From an uncultured Muribaculaceae bacterium (GTDB taxonomy: Bacteria > Bacteroidota > Bacteroidia > Bacteroidales > Muribaculaceae), in NCBI GenBank assembly GCA_910587075.1, contig CAJUKE010000011.1, positions 5,869 through 69,868 on the forward strand: a stretch of 64,000 nucleotides of DNA. Direction: 5' to 3'. Under the pieces are notes generated by a model. The model was not told where the DNA came from. It was given only the letters and a program-made list of their open reading frames with translations, and ran no database searches. This document shows, one piece after another, positions 7,267-17,839 of the stretch (positions within the stretch are counted from its first letter, which is position 1; every line of letters starts with the position of its first letter). A program made the position numbers and the translations under genes.

Positions 7267-8715
7267 TCAGTCGGCGGCGAGACGCGCAGCGCCGCGGCGC
7301 ATGGCCGGAAGCCTCGCGGCGAACCAGCAGAGGAGCACCGCCGCCGCGCAACCCCCTATGGCGAGCGACAGCGTCGGGTCGAGGGAGAATCCCTCGGGCG
7401 CCATAAATATGTAGCTCACAGTAACAACGGTCATAAACAGCGCCGGGAGTAGCGTTATGTAGAAGAAACGGCGGTTGCGGGCCAGGTAGACAGTCACGGC
7501 CCACAGGGTGAACACCGCCAGCGACTGGTTGCTCCAGGCGAAATAGCGCCATAGCACCTGGAAGTCGACCATCATCACGGCGAACGTCACCGCGAAGAGC
7601 GGCACGCAGATCGCGGCTCGCTTGAGAAACGCCTTCTGGTCGAGGCGCAGCGTGTCGGCCACTATGAGGCGCACCGAGCGCAGGGCCGTGTCGCCGGTGG
7701 TAATAGGCGCTGCGACCACCCCTATTATGGCGAGCACGCCGCCGAAAGCGCCGAGCCAGCCAATCGAGACATCGTGCACGAGCGTGCCGGGCGTATGGCC
7801 TTCGACGGCCATATACTCGGCGAGCTGCTCATAGCCACCCGTGAAGGCAATCGCCGCGGCGGCCCATATCAGCGCCACCACCCCCTCGGCCACCATAGCG
7901 CCGTAGAACACCGGGCGGGCGAGTTTCTCGCTCTTGAGGCACCGGGCCATCATGGGCGACTGCGTGGCGTGGAAGCCGGAAATCGCGCCACACGCGATGG
8001 AGATGAACAGCATCGGGAATATGGCGTGGGTAGCGCCCTGCGGGTGGCGGTTATGGAGCCCATCGGCGAGTCCGTCGGGAATCCCGACACCCCCGAAAAG
8101 CATCACCCCCATCAGCGCCGCGGCCATAAACAGCAGCGCGCCGCCGAAAAGCGGGTAAAGCTTGCCTATCAGCTTGTCGATGGGGAGCATCGTCGCGAGA
8201 AGGTAGTAGAGGAAAATGGCCACGGCCCAGAACGTCACGTCCATATAGCCGGGGGTCATCGAAGCGAGCAGACCCGAGGGGGTGAGCACGAACACCGCGC
8301 CCACAAGCACAAGGAGCACCACGGAGAACACGCGCATCACCTGACGCGCGCCTCCACCCAACTCATTGCCGACAACTTCGGGGAGCGAGACCCCGCCCTG
8401 CCGCAGCGAGAGCATCGCGGAGGTGAAGTCGTGGACCGCCCCGGCGAATATCGTGCCGAACACGATCCACAGGAACGCGGCCGGGCCGAACATCACCCCC
8501 ATGATGGCGCCGAAAATCGGTCCCACCCCGGCGATGTTTAGAAACTGTATCATGAACACCTTCCAGGTCGGCAGCGGCACGAAGTCGATGCCGTCGGGAC
8601 GGCTCATGGCCGGAGTGAGCCGCTTGGGGTCGATGCCGAAAACCTTCTCGACGAGAAGGCCGTAAACGAAATATCCGCCGATGAGGATGGCGAGAGAGAG
8701 AAGGAAAGTTGTCAT
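7267..8715 (-). CDS. cstA: CstA-family carbon starvation transporter
   Basis: A polytopic inner-membrane protein (482 aa) with the CstA signature near the N-terminus: PLPTWKVFMIQFLNIAGVGP (residues 47-66), then GAIMGVMFG and AGAVHDFTSAM. CstA-family proteins import pyruvate or peptides under carbon limitation. At 482 aa it is shorter than the ~700-aa E. coli protein but of usual length for Bacteroidetes. The start codon overlaps the stop of the upstream TPR/PD40 gene by four bases, suggesting translational coupling. No CstA regulator is visible. Confidence 0.9.
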   Translation of the reverse strand: MTTFLLSLAILIGGYFVYGLLVEKVFGIDPKRLTPAMSRPDGIDFVPLPTWKVFMIQFLNIAGVGPIFGAIMGVMFGPAAFLWIVFGTIFAGAVHDFTSAMLSLRQGGVSLPEVVGNELGGGARQVMRVFSVVLLVLVGAVFVLTPSGLLASMTPGYMDVTFWAVAIFLYYLLATMLPIDKLIGKLYPLFGGALLFMAAALMGVMLFGGVGIPDGLADGLHNRHPQGATHAIFPMLFISIACGAISGFHATQSPMMARCLKSEKLARPVFYGAMVAEGVVALIWAAAAIAFTGGYEQLAEYMAVEGHTPGTLVHDVSIGWLGAFGGVLAIIGVVAAPITTGDTALRSVRLIVADTLRLDQKAFLKRAAICVPLFAVTFAVMMVDFQVLWRYFAWSNQSLAVFTLWAVTVYLARNRRFFYITLLPALFMTVVTVSYIFMAPEGFSLDPTLSLAIGGCAAAVLLCWFAARLPAMRRGAARLAAD

Positions 8716-10127
8716 TGTTCTTCGAGTCTGATGATTTCGTTGCGCATATCCAGGAGCTGTCCGCGGGCCTCGTCAATCTGGGCCTCGGCCCGGAGTATGG
8801 CGTCGGTCACGGAGCGGTCACCCTTTGAGAAGGCCGTGCGGAGCTCGCCGAGCCGTTCGAGCGCGAGGTCGAAGCGGCGCTGCGACTCGACGTAGTCCTT
8901 CATCAAGGCCCGCGAGCGGGGCGAGTGGAGCTGCGAATAGTTGGTGAGCACCCCGCGTCCGGGTACCGACAGCTCGAAGTCGGCCCCTCGTTCCCTACCC
9001 GCCCCGGGCTTGATTGCGGCGATGCGGCGCAGCAGCGGTCGGTAGTCGGCACCCTCCTGCCAGGTCGAGCGAATCGAGCTCAGCGAGGCGCGGGCCAGCA
9101 GGTCGGGAGCGTCGGGGCTCACGTTGACCCTAAGCTCCTGAGGCACGAAGAGATAAATCGTGACCTTGCCGGGGATGCGGTTGCGGTCGGAGGCCCACCA
9201 CCCGGCCCCGGTAAGCTCGTCGATGGCGAGCAGGTAATCGTTGTAGGGCGAGTTATAGGGCATGCCTATGTTGGCGGGTTGCAGAAAGTTACCCTCGTCG
9301 TCGCACCGCGAGATGAAAATATCGTAGCCGCCGAGCGAGTTCTCGCCGTCGTTGGCGTAATAGAGGGTTATGCCGTCGGGCATCAGGAAGGGATAGTTGG
9401 CGTCGCCACCCTCGTTGAGCTGGTCGCCCAGCGGGGCGGGTTTCTCCCAGGCGTCGCCGTAGAGCGCTCCCGACGACACCAGGCGGAACACTCCCGCCGT
9501 GTCGGGCATCGACCAAATCATCTGGCGGCGGCTCTCCGGCTCGTAGACAACCGTCGGCTCCGCGGCGGCGAACCCTTCGGGGAGCACCGAGGTCGGCTCG
9601 TTTAGCGATCCGCTCTCGGGCGAGAGGCGGTAGTAGCGGAAAAAGTCATCCGCGTCGACCACCACCGAATCGACTACTTCGAGCTGCTGCACTCGGGCGA
9701 GCATATTCTCGGTGCGGAGTATGCGGTCCTCGATGTCGCCCGACTGGTCGGGGGCGAGCTGTCGCTTCCCCTTCTTGAGTGTCTTGCGATAGGCTTCGAG
9801 GAGCTCGCGGGCATCGTCGAGGCGGTACTGGAGCACGGCGGCGTTGGCCAGGGCGAGAATGGCCATGCGGTCGCCCTTGCGGCGCCCCTCGGCATACGCG
9901 TCGAGCGCCTCGCGGTCGCGGCCGAGCTGCCACAGGCAGTCGCCCAGCATGATGTCGGCCTCGGAGTTCTTGGGCTCGGCGGCTATCACTTCGCGGAGCG
10001 CGGCCTCGGCGGCAGCGGCGTCGCCGTCCTCCATCAGGCGTCGGGCGTCGTCAATTGTCGCCCCCTGGGCCGTGATGGCGCCGCAGAGGGTTAACGACAG
10101 CAGTATATGTCTGATTGTCAGTTTCAT
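8712..10127 (-). CDS. Secreted TPR and PD40 repeat protein
   Basis: A 471-aa exported protein. It begins with a signal peptide (MKLTIRHILLSLTLCGAITAQG). Tetratricopeptide-like helices follow at about 25-150, where ARRLMEDGDAAAAEAALREV reads as a TPR. A PD40/WD40-like propeller segment at about 165-330 includes YPFLMPDGITLYYAND and GGYDIFISR. A coiled-coil C-terminus spans about 400-471. In Bacteroidetes such TPR-PD40 proteins occur in envelope complexes near OmpA-like proteins. No enzyme motif is seen. It sits between holA and cstA and overlaps cstA by four bases. Function unknown. Confidence 0.75.
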   Translation of the reverse strand: MKLTIRHILLSLTLCGAITAQGATIDDARRLMEDGDAAAAEAALREVIAAEPKNSEADIMLGDCLWQLGRDREALDAYAEGRRKGDRMAILALANAAVLQYRLDDARELLEAYRKTLKKGKRQLAPDQSGDIEDRILRTENMLARVQQLEVVDSVVVDADDFFRYYRLSPESGSLNEPTSVLPEGFAAAEPTVVYEPESRRQMIWSMPDTAGVFRLVSSGALYGDAWEKPAPLGDQLNEGGDANYPFLMPDGITLYYANDGENSLGGYDIFISRCDDEGNFLQPANIGMPYNSPYNDYLLAIDELTGAGWWASDRNRIPGKVTIYLFVPQELRVNVSPDAPDLLARASLSSIRSTWQEGADYRPLLRRIAAIKPGAGRERGADFELSVPGRGVLTNYSQLHSPRSRALMKDYVESQRRFDLALERLGELRTAFSKGDRSVTDAILRAEAQIDEARGQLLDMRNEIIRLEEQ

Positions 10128-10140
10128 AACAATGATATTA

Positions 10141-11199
10141 TCAAAGTTCCACGCCCTTTTGGCCCAGCGGATGCAGAATCCTTACGGCCAGGTCGTTGAG
10201 CAGGTCATAGGGGTCTTGCCGGGAGCCTACGCCCTTGGTGCGGCAGTCGAAGCGGCGTATCTCCTGCACGATTTCAATCGCGTGCCAGGGCCCGTAGTTC
10301 CCCATCGCGGCCTTAATGTCCTTTAACTGGCCGGGCCAGCGGAATCCGAGCTCCTGCATCAGCCCCCGCTCCGAGCGGTCAGTGGCGTAATATGCCGCCA
10401 GGAGGTTGGAAAACAGGGTGAAGATGTTGACCGCCAGCGGTTGCACGGGGTGGTTCTTGGGGTCGGCGCGGAAATAGCGCAGAATCTTCATCACCTTGGC
10501 CTCGTCGCGGTTGGCCAGGGCCGACACGAATTCGAAATTGTTATACTCCTTCGACACCCCGATGTTGCGCTCCACGGCCTCAGGGGTGACCATGGCGCCA
10601 GGCCCGAGCGACACGGTGAGCTTGCCCACCTCGTTGTAGAGCCTCGACAGGTCGGTGCCCACGAAATCGCAGAGCATCGCCAGCGCCTTGGGGTCGACGC
10701 TCAGGCCGCGGTCCTTGATGAACTGCGCCACCTGCGCGCCCACGCGGTCCTCGCGCACCTTGGCCGACTCGAACACCACGCCCCCTCCGGCCTTCATGGC
10801 CTTCATGAACTCCGCCCCCTTGGCCTCCTCGCCGCGGAAGCACACGCAGAGCACCGTGGTGGGCGAAGGGGAGGCGGCATACGCGGCAAGCGCCTTGAGG
10901 TAGGCCGCGGCGCCGAAGCGCGGGGGCATGCCCGACTGCGCCTCGCGGAGTATGACCACCTGCCGCTCGGCCATCATCGGATAGCGGCGGCACGCCTCGA
11001 CCACCTTGGCGGGCTCGGTCTGCGGGGCGTAGAGCACCGTGAGGTTGAAATCGCGGTCGGCCTCCGGCACCAGCGCCTCGATGTCGCGCGACAGCTGGTC
11101 GATAAAGAAGCCCTCCCTGCCGTGGAGCAGGTAGACCGGGGCCGGTTTGCCGGCCTTTATTGAGCGTCGCAGGGAATCGAATGTTACCGCTTCTGCCAT
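10141..11199 (-). CDS. holA: DNA polymerase III subunit delta
   Basis: HolA is the clamp-loader subunit that opens the beta sliding clamp. The protein starts best at MAEAVTFDSLRRSIKAG (352 aa). The frame is open further upstream, but only this start begins with the family motif PVYLLHGREGFFIDQL and leaves the promoter outside the gene. The AAA-like fold follows: VVILREAQ, and the collar region with LGFRWPGQLKDI and DLLNDLAVRILHPL near the end. It is first in the minus-strand operon leading to cstA and is divergent from the HsdR_N-like gene. Confidence 0.9.
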   Translation of the reverse strand: MAEAVTFDSLRRSIKAGKPAPVYLLHGREGFFIDQLSRDIEALVPEADRDFNLTVLYAPQTEPAKVVEACRRYPMMAERQVVILREAQSGMPPRFGAAAYLKALAAYAASPSPTTVLCVCFRGEEAKGAEFMKAMKAGGGVVFESAKVREDRVGAQVAQFIKDRGLSVDPKALAMLCDFVGTDLSRLYNEVGKLTVSLGPGAMVTPEAVERNIGVSKEYNNFEFVSALANRDEAKVMKILRYFRADPKNHPVQPLAVNIFTLFSNLLAAYYATDRSERGLMQELGFRWPGQLKDIKAAMGNYGPWHAIEIVQEIRRFDCRTKGVGSRQDPYDLLNDLAVRILHPLGQKGVEL

Positions 11200-11241
11200 A
11201 CAGAGATCAGGTGTTAGAGGTCGCGTGATTGCGAAAAGTTT

Positions 11242-11274
11242 CGTAAATTTACGGAGTTTTTCCCATTCCCGCAA
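11242..11274 (-). promoter_or_regulatory. holA promoter with a palindromic -7 region
   Basis: On the minus strand a TTG (11272-11274) is followed after 20 bases by TAAATTTA, near the TAnnTTTG consensus. The -7 region is the perfect 12-bp palindrome CGTAAATTTACG (11242-11253), so it could also serve the divergent plus-strand gene. Confidence 0.5.
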
Positions 11275-11302
11275 AATTAGCCCACCATACCCTACTTAAA
11301 AA

Positions 11303-11830
11303 ATGCAAAGCGCCCGAAAACCCGAAAACGCCGTCGCGAGGCTCAACCTCCCCCCGATCACCCCGCGGATCACCCGCGGAGCCGACGGGGTGACGCGCAT
11401 CCTCGACCCCCTGCGAGGGCGCCCCGTGGCGCTGACCCCCGAGGAGTGGGTGCGCCAGCATTTCGCCGCCTATCTCACCGGCGAGCTCGGCTACCCGCGG
11501 GAACTGACGGCCAACGAGGTGTCGCTGCGCCTCAACGGCACCCTTCGCCGCTGCGACACTGTGGTGTTCACCCGCGAGGGGCTACACCCGCTGGTAATCG
11601 TCGAATACAAGGCCCCCTCGATAGCCGTCACGCAACGCGTGTTCGACCAGATCGCCCGCTACAACATGGTGATGGGCGCGCCCTGCCTGATGGTGAGCAA
11701 CGGCCTGGCCCACTACTGCTGCCTGCTCTCCCCCTCCGCCGAACCGGGCCGCCCCCCCTACCGCTTCCTACCCCGCCTCCCGACTTTCGCCGAGCTCCAG
11801 GAGCTGGTTTCCCCCGTAAACCGCCCCTGA
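11303..11830 (+). CDS. Type I restriction R N-terminal-like (HsdR_N) nuclease-fold protein
   Basis: A 175-aa protein matching the stand-alone HsdR_N family of Bacteroidetes. The PD-(D/E)XK-like core is visible in the order RCDTVVF then PLVIVEYKAP (E-x-K), then VFDQIARYNMVMGAPCLMVSNG, as in the nuclease domain of type I restriction HsdR subunits. No helicase, HsdM or HsdS is near, so it is not a restriction system in itself. It is divergent from holA, a pairing I recall as common in Bacteroidales. Role unknown; DNA repair or replication is a guess from context. Confidence 0.75.
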   Translation: MQSARKPENAVARLNLPPITPRITRGADGVTRILDPLRGRPVALTPEEWVRQHFAAYLTGELGYPRELTANEVSLRLNGTLRRCDTVVFTREGLHPLVIVEYKAPSIAVTQRVFDQIARYNMVMGAPCLMVSNGLAHYCCLLSPSAEPGRPPYRFLPRLPTFAELQELVSPVNRP

Positions 11831-11965
11831 ACCGCGTTCAGCGGGGCACCGCGGCGAAAAAAGCGGGGCGGCGCGAGCGCTGTTTGTGGGGAATTTGCTA
11901 ACTTCGCGGGAATATCAGGCGTGCGCGCCCCGCGCGTACGCTATAAGCGCACAACCACGAGTGCA

Positions 11966-12412
11966 ATGGAACAGAACGTAAAACAGGAAATACTTGACCG
12001 GCGCTACCTCCGCATGGCCGGCATCTGGGCTGAAAACTCCTACTGCCAGCGGCGCAAGGTCGGAGCTATCATCGTGAAAAACTCGATGATTATCTCCGAC
12101 GGCTTCAACGGCACACCCTCGGGCTTCGAGAATGTATGCGAGGACGAGAGCGGCGCCACCAAGCCGTATGTGCTCCACGCCGAGGCCAACGCCATCACCA
12201 AGGTAGCCCGGAGCAACAACTCCTCCGACGGGGCGACGCTCTACATCACCGCCTCCCCCTGCGTGGAGTGCTCGAAGCTGATTATCCAGGCGGGCATACG
12301 CCGCGTGGTGTTCAACGAGCTCTACCGCATAACCGACGGCATCGACCTGCTACGCCGCGCGGGAGTTGAATGTGTGCACATCCCCGAACTTTCCTACCCC
12401 GCCGAAAGTTAA
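11966..12412 (+). CDS. Deoxycytidylate (dCMP) deaminase
   Basis: A zinc deaminase of 148 aa that converts dCMP to dUMP for dTTP synthesis. Zinc ligands and the proton shuttle are clear: HAEANAI (His71, Glu73) and SPCVEC (Cys99, Cys102). The substrate loop FNGTPSG is typical of dCMP deaminases rather than cytidine deaminases. The start at MEQNVKQEILDRRYL is preferred over a longer frame because homologues begin there. It heads a run of plus-strand genes (dCMP deaminase, S41 protease, 5-FTHF cyclo-ligase, ABC-F) that may be co-transcribed in part. Confidence 0.92.
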   Translation: MEQNVKQEILDRRYLRMAGIWAENSYCQRRKVGAIIVKNSMIISDGFNGTPSGFENVCEDESGATKPYVLHAEANAITKVARSNNSSDGATLYITASPCVECSKLIIQAGIRRVVFNELYRITDGIDLLRRAGVECVHIPELSYPAES

Positions 12413-12494
12413 CATTCCGTAACCTACGCCATCGGGCGCCGCGCCAACCCCGGGGCGCCCATCCACACAAGGTTTTCAATAATACACCACTGTT

Positions 12495-14177
12495 TTGAAC
12501 CACATCAAGAAAACATCGGTCTGGGTGCCGCTGATCGCGGCCCTCGCCTTCGTGCTCGGCCTACTCACTTCCAACCTGCTGAAGGTGGGGAGCGGCCCGA
12601 CTCCGGCCCAGAAGAAGTTCCAGACCGTGCTCAACCTAATCCGTAACGACTACGTCGACGAGGTCGACCTCGACAGCCTTCTGGAGAACACCCTCCCCAG
12701 CCTGCTGACAAACCTCGACCCCCACTCGGCCTACATCCCCGCATCCGACCTACAGGCGGTCAACGACGACCTCGACGGCTCCTTCTCGGGGGTCGGCATC
12801 CAGTTCATGATCAACAACGACACGATCGTGGTACTCGAAGTAATACCCGGCGGCCCCTCCGAGAAGGTGGGTATTCTGCCGGGCGACCGCATAGTGAAGG
12901 TCGACGACGAGCAGGTGGCCGGAACCGGAATCACCAACGAGCAGGTGCTCAAGAAGCTCCGCGGCGATAAGGATACCCGCGTGAAGCTCGGCATAAAGCG
13001 CCTCAACTCCAAGAAGACGCTGAGCTTCGAGGTGACCCGCGGCGACATCCCCGTGAACTCGGTAGACGCCGCCTACCTGCTGAACGACTCGACGGGCTAC
13101 ATTCGCGTCAACAAGTTCGGCCGCACCACCTACGACGAGTTCTGGCAGGCGCTTAACTCGCTGGCCCGCGACGGCGCCGCCGACTTCGTGATCGACCTCC
13201 GGGGCAACACCGGCGGCTTTATGGAGGTGGCCTTCCTGATGGTCAACGAGTTCCTGGAGAAGGGTCAGCCCATCGTGTCGACCCGCGGCCGCGACTACTA
13301 CGCGACCTCGGCCGTGGGGGCCGACGGCAACGGCTCCTTCACCGACGCGCAGGTGGTGGTGCTCCTCGACGAGTTCTCGGCATCAGCCTCGGAGATTTTC
13401 GCTGGAGCCATCCAGGACAACGACCGCGGCCTGGTGATCGGGCGCCGCTCCTTCGGCAAGGGGCTCATCCAGCGCCAGAGCGTGCTCCCCGACAGCAGCG
13501 CCATACGCCTCACCATCGGGCGCTACTACACCCCCTCGGGGCGCTCGATACAGAAGGACTACTCCAACCACTCGCTCTACGAGCATGACCTGATCGACCG
13601 CTACAACCGCGGCGAGATGTTCTCGCAGGACTCCATACGCCAGAACACCGACCAGGTGTTCACCACCCTCCACGGGCGCACCGTGTTCGGCGGCGGGGGT
13701 ATCATGCCCGACATCTTCGTGCCCAACGACACCTCGGGCATCACCTCGTACTACATCAACGTGGCCAACGCCGGGCTCTTCCAGAAGTTCGCGTTCGACT
13801 ACGTCGACACTAACCGCGAGAAACTCGAACAGGCCTCCGGGGCCGACGAGCTCCTGGGCCTCCTACCCTCCGACGACGCCCTGCTGCGCCAGTTCGTGAA
13901 CTTCGCGGCCCGCAACGGCATCCCCGCCCGATGGTACTACATCAACATTTCCCACGACTTGATTGTTAACCAACTGAAAGCGCTGATCGCGCGCGACGCC
14001 TTAGGCTACGGCGCGTACTTCGAAATCGCCAACCGGGCCGACACCAACGTGGCCCGCGCGGTCGAGGAGCTCGCCAAGGGCACGGCGGCCTTCCCGGTGA
14101 CCATACCGCTGAAGGCCCCCGCGTCGGGCAAAGCCGCGGCCGACAGCGCCTCAAACACTAACGTCAAGCAACCCTGA
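12495..14177 (+). CDS. C-terminal processing peptidase (S41 family)
   Basis: A 560-aa CtpA/Prc-type protease anchored in the inner membrane by an N-terminal segment (residues 8-28), with the active site in the periplasm. A PDZ domain lies at about 92-180 (GSFSGVGIQFM ... GILPGDRIVKVDD). The Ser/Lys dyad is Ser297 in DEFSASASEIF and Lys322 in SFGKGLIQ, 25 residues apart as in E. coli Prc. The start appears to be TTG; no ATG precedes the membrane segment in frame. The last ~60 residues are low-complexity Ala-rich. The 5-FTHF cyclo-ligase gene follows after five bases. Confidence 0.92.
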   Translation: MNHIKKTSVWVPLIAALAFVLGLLTSNLLKVGSGPTPAQKKFQTVLNLIRNDYVDEVDLDSLLENTLPSLLTNLDPHSAYIPASDLQAVNDDLDGSFSGVGIQFMINNDTIVVLEVIPGGPSEKVGILPGDRIVKVDDEQVAGTGITNEQVLKKLRGDKDTRVKLGIKRLNSKKTLSFEVTRGDIPVNSVDAAYLLNDSTGYIRVNKFGRTTYDEFWQALNSLARDGAADFVIDLRGNTGGFMEVAFLMVNEFLEKGQPIVSTRGRDYYATSAVGADGNGSFTDAQVVVLLDEFSASASEIFAGAIQDNDRGLVIGRRSFGKGLIQRQSVLPDSSAIRLTIGRYYTPSGRSIQKDYSNHSLYEHDLIDRYNRGEMFSQDSIRQNTDQVFTTLHGRTVFGGGGIMPDIFVPNDTSGITSYYINVANAGLFQKFAFDYVDTNREKLEQASGADELLGLLPSDDALLRQFVNFAARNGIPARWYYINISHDLIVNQLKALIARDALGYGAYFEIANRADTNVARAVEELAKGTAAFPVTIPLKAPASGKAAADSASNTNVKQP

Positions 14178-14182
14178 GAGAG

Positions 14183-14746
14183 ATGAACAAGGATGAGATA
14201 CGCGACCGCGTGAAGGCCCGCAAGAGCCTCCTTTCCGCGGCGGAGAAAATCGAGGCGGCACGCCGGGTATTCAGCAGGCTGGAACAGTCGGCGGCTTTCA
14301 TGCTGGCCGACAAGGTGCTCCTCTACCATTCGCTACCCGACGAGCTCTCGACCCGCGAGTTCATCGACAAATGGAGCTCGCGCAAGCGTTTCTACCTCCC
14401 GAGGGTCAACGGGGTGAACCTCGACATCCTCCCCTATGACCGCTCGCGGCTGGCCATGGGGGCATTCCACATCGAGGAGCCGCAGGGCGACGACCTGGCC
14501 GACATCAACGAGATAGAGCTGATGGTGATTCCCGCCGTGGCCTACGACCGCCGCGGCAACCGCGTGGGGCGCGGCAAGGGGTATTACGACCGCCTATTGG
14601 CCGACACCCGCGCCACCAAGGTCGGGGTTGGCTACGACTTCCAGCTTATCGAGGGTGACGGCATCGACGCCGAGCCCCACGACGTGGCTGTCGACATCGT
14701 GATCACCGAATCGCGCCGCCTGGTGATCCACCACTACCGCCGCTGA
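14183..14746 (+). CDS. 5-formyltetrahydrofolate cyclo-ligase
   Basis: This 187-aa enzyme converts 5-formyl-THF to 5,10-methenyl-THF using ATP (MTHFS/YgfA/Fau family). Family marks are present in order: the N-terminal RKSLLSAAEKIEAA helix, LYHSLPDELST, LPRVNG, VIPAVAYDRRGNRVGRGKGYYDRLL with the ATP-binding GRGKGYYDR at 129-137, and the closing VDIVITE. It lies five bases after the S41 protease. The cluster with dCMP deaminase hints at one-carbon/dTMP metabolism, but this could be chance. Confidence 0.93.
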   Translation: MNKDEIRDRVKARKSLLSAAEKIEAARRVFSRLEQSAAFMLADKVLLYHSLPDELSTREFIDKWSSRKRFYLPRVNGVNLDILPYDRSRLAMGAFHIEEPQGDDLADINEIELMVIPAVAYDRRGNRVGRGKGYYDRLLADTRATKVGVGYDFQLIEGDGIDAEPHDVAVDIVITESRRLVIHHYRR

Positions 14747-14826
14747 GGCCCGCCCCGCTCTACCCATCTCGCCTCGCCATCCCGCCATCCCGCCTCCGCG
14801 CTCCACGCCTCCGCGGTGCCCCGTGT

Positions 14827-14852
14827 GGAGCGAGCGTAAGCGAGCGGCTTCC
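14827..14852. repeat. Short GC-rich intergenic repeat, copy 1
   Basis: A 26-bp GGAGCGAGCG...GCGGCTTCC segment in the gap before the ABC-F gene. It matches 22 of 26 positions with 55649-55674. Confidence 0.5.
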
Positions 14853-14885
14853 CGCTCCTTTTTCCAATCAAGCCAATCATTACCG

Positions 14886-16880
<1,995 letters not shown>

Positions 16881-16907
16881 CCGCGGCCCGACTGAAGCCG
16901 ATCGGGT

Positions 16908-17825
16908 TCAGTTGACGCGGAAGCGGTCGACGCCATCCTTCAGGAAGGCCACAACCTGGCGCGCGGCGGCGATGCCGGCGTTGATGTTGGCCTCGGAGGT
17001 CTGCGCACCCATCTTCTTGGGGGTGAAGAACACGCGTCCGGCAAACTCGCTTTCGAGCGCCTCGGCGTTGTCGGGCTTCACGTCGGCCACATATTTGAGG
17101 TCGGGGCGGTCGGCCAGTGCGCGGCGCAGCCCCTCCTCGTCGATCACCTCCTTGCGGGCGGTGTTGATCAGCAGGCCGTTCTTGGGGAGCATCGTCACCA
17201 GGTCGTAGCCCACCGAGCCGCGGGTTTCGGCCGTGGCGGGGATATGCAGCGACACCACCTTGTTATTCTTGTAAAGCTCCTCGACGGAGTGTACGGGCTT
17301 CACGCCGGCCTCCTCCATAGCCGAGTCGGGGCAGTAAGGGTCGAGCGCGCTCACCTCCATGCCGAACCCTTTGGCGATGCGGGCCACGTTGCGCCCCACC
17401 TGCCCGAAGGCGTGGATGCCGAGGGTCTTCCCCTTCAGCTCCCAGCCGGAGGTACCGTTGTACATATTGCGGGCGGCCATCACCGCCATACCGAACACCA
17501 GCTCGGCCACGGCGTTGGAGTTCTGGCCCGGGGTGTTCTCGACCACCACCCCGTGGGAGGTGGCGGCGGCGAGGTCCACATTGTCGTAGCCGGCGCCAGC
17601 GCGAACCACGATTTTCAGTTTCCCGGCGGCGTCGAGCACCTCGGCGTCCACCTTGTCGGAGCGGATGATGAGAGCGTCAGCGTCGGCCACTGCGGCGAGC
17701 AGATCGGCCTTCGACCCATACTTTTCGAGGAGCGCCAGCTCATAGCCGGCCCCTTCGACGACTTCGCGGATACCGTCGACGGCCACAGCGGCGAACGTTT
17801 TCTCGGTAGCGACAAGCACTTTCAT
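16908..17825 (-). CDS. serA: D-3-phosphoglycerate dehydrogenase, Bacteroidetes type
   Basis: SerA oxidises 3-phosphoglycerate with NAD+ as the first step of serine synthesis. The short form (305 aa) has no C-terminal ACT domain. Nucleotide-binding HAFGQVG is at 138-144, where the first glycine of GxGxxG is Ala. Catalytic Arg224 sits in NTARKEVID. At the place of the usual catalytic His (TPHxGA) it has TPKKMGA with Lys270. I recall this substitution as usual in Bacteroidetes SerA. Start chosen at MKVLVATEKT; a start five codons earlier would overlap the serC stop. It follows serC immediately, forming a two-gene serine operon. Confidence 0.88.
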   Translation of the reverse strand: MKVLVATEKTFAAVAVDGIREVVEGAGYELALLEKYGSKADLLAAVADADALIIRSDKVDAEVLDAAGKLKIVVRAGAGYDNVDLAAATSHGVVVENTPGQNSNAVAELVFGMAVMAARNMYNGTSGWELKGKTLGIHAFGQVGRNVARIAKGFGMEVSALDPYCPDSAMEEAGVKPVHSVEELYKNNKVVSLHIPATAETRGSVGYDLVTMLPKNGLLINTARKEVIDEEGLRRALADRPDLKYVADVKPDNAEALESEFAGRVFFTPKKMGAQTSEANINAGIAAARQVVAFLKDGVDRFRVN

Positions 17826-17839
17826 AGCTGTTCCGGGCA

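Noticed and set aside
11303..11830. Type I restriction-modification system
   Set aside because: Only the N-terminal nuclease-like part is present; no HsdM, HsdS or helicase domain is nearby.
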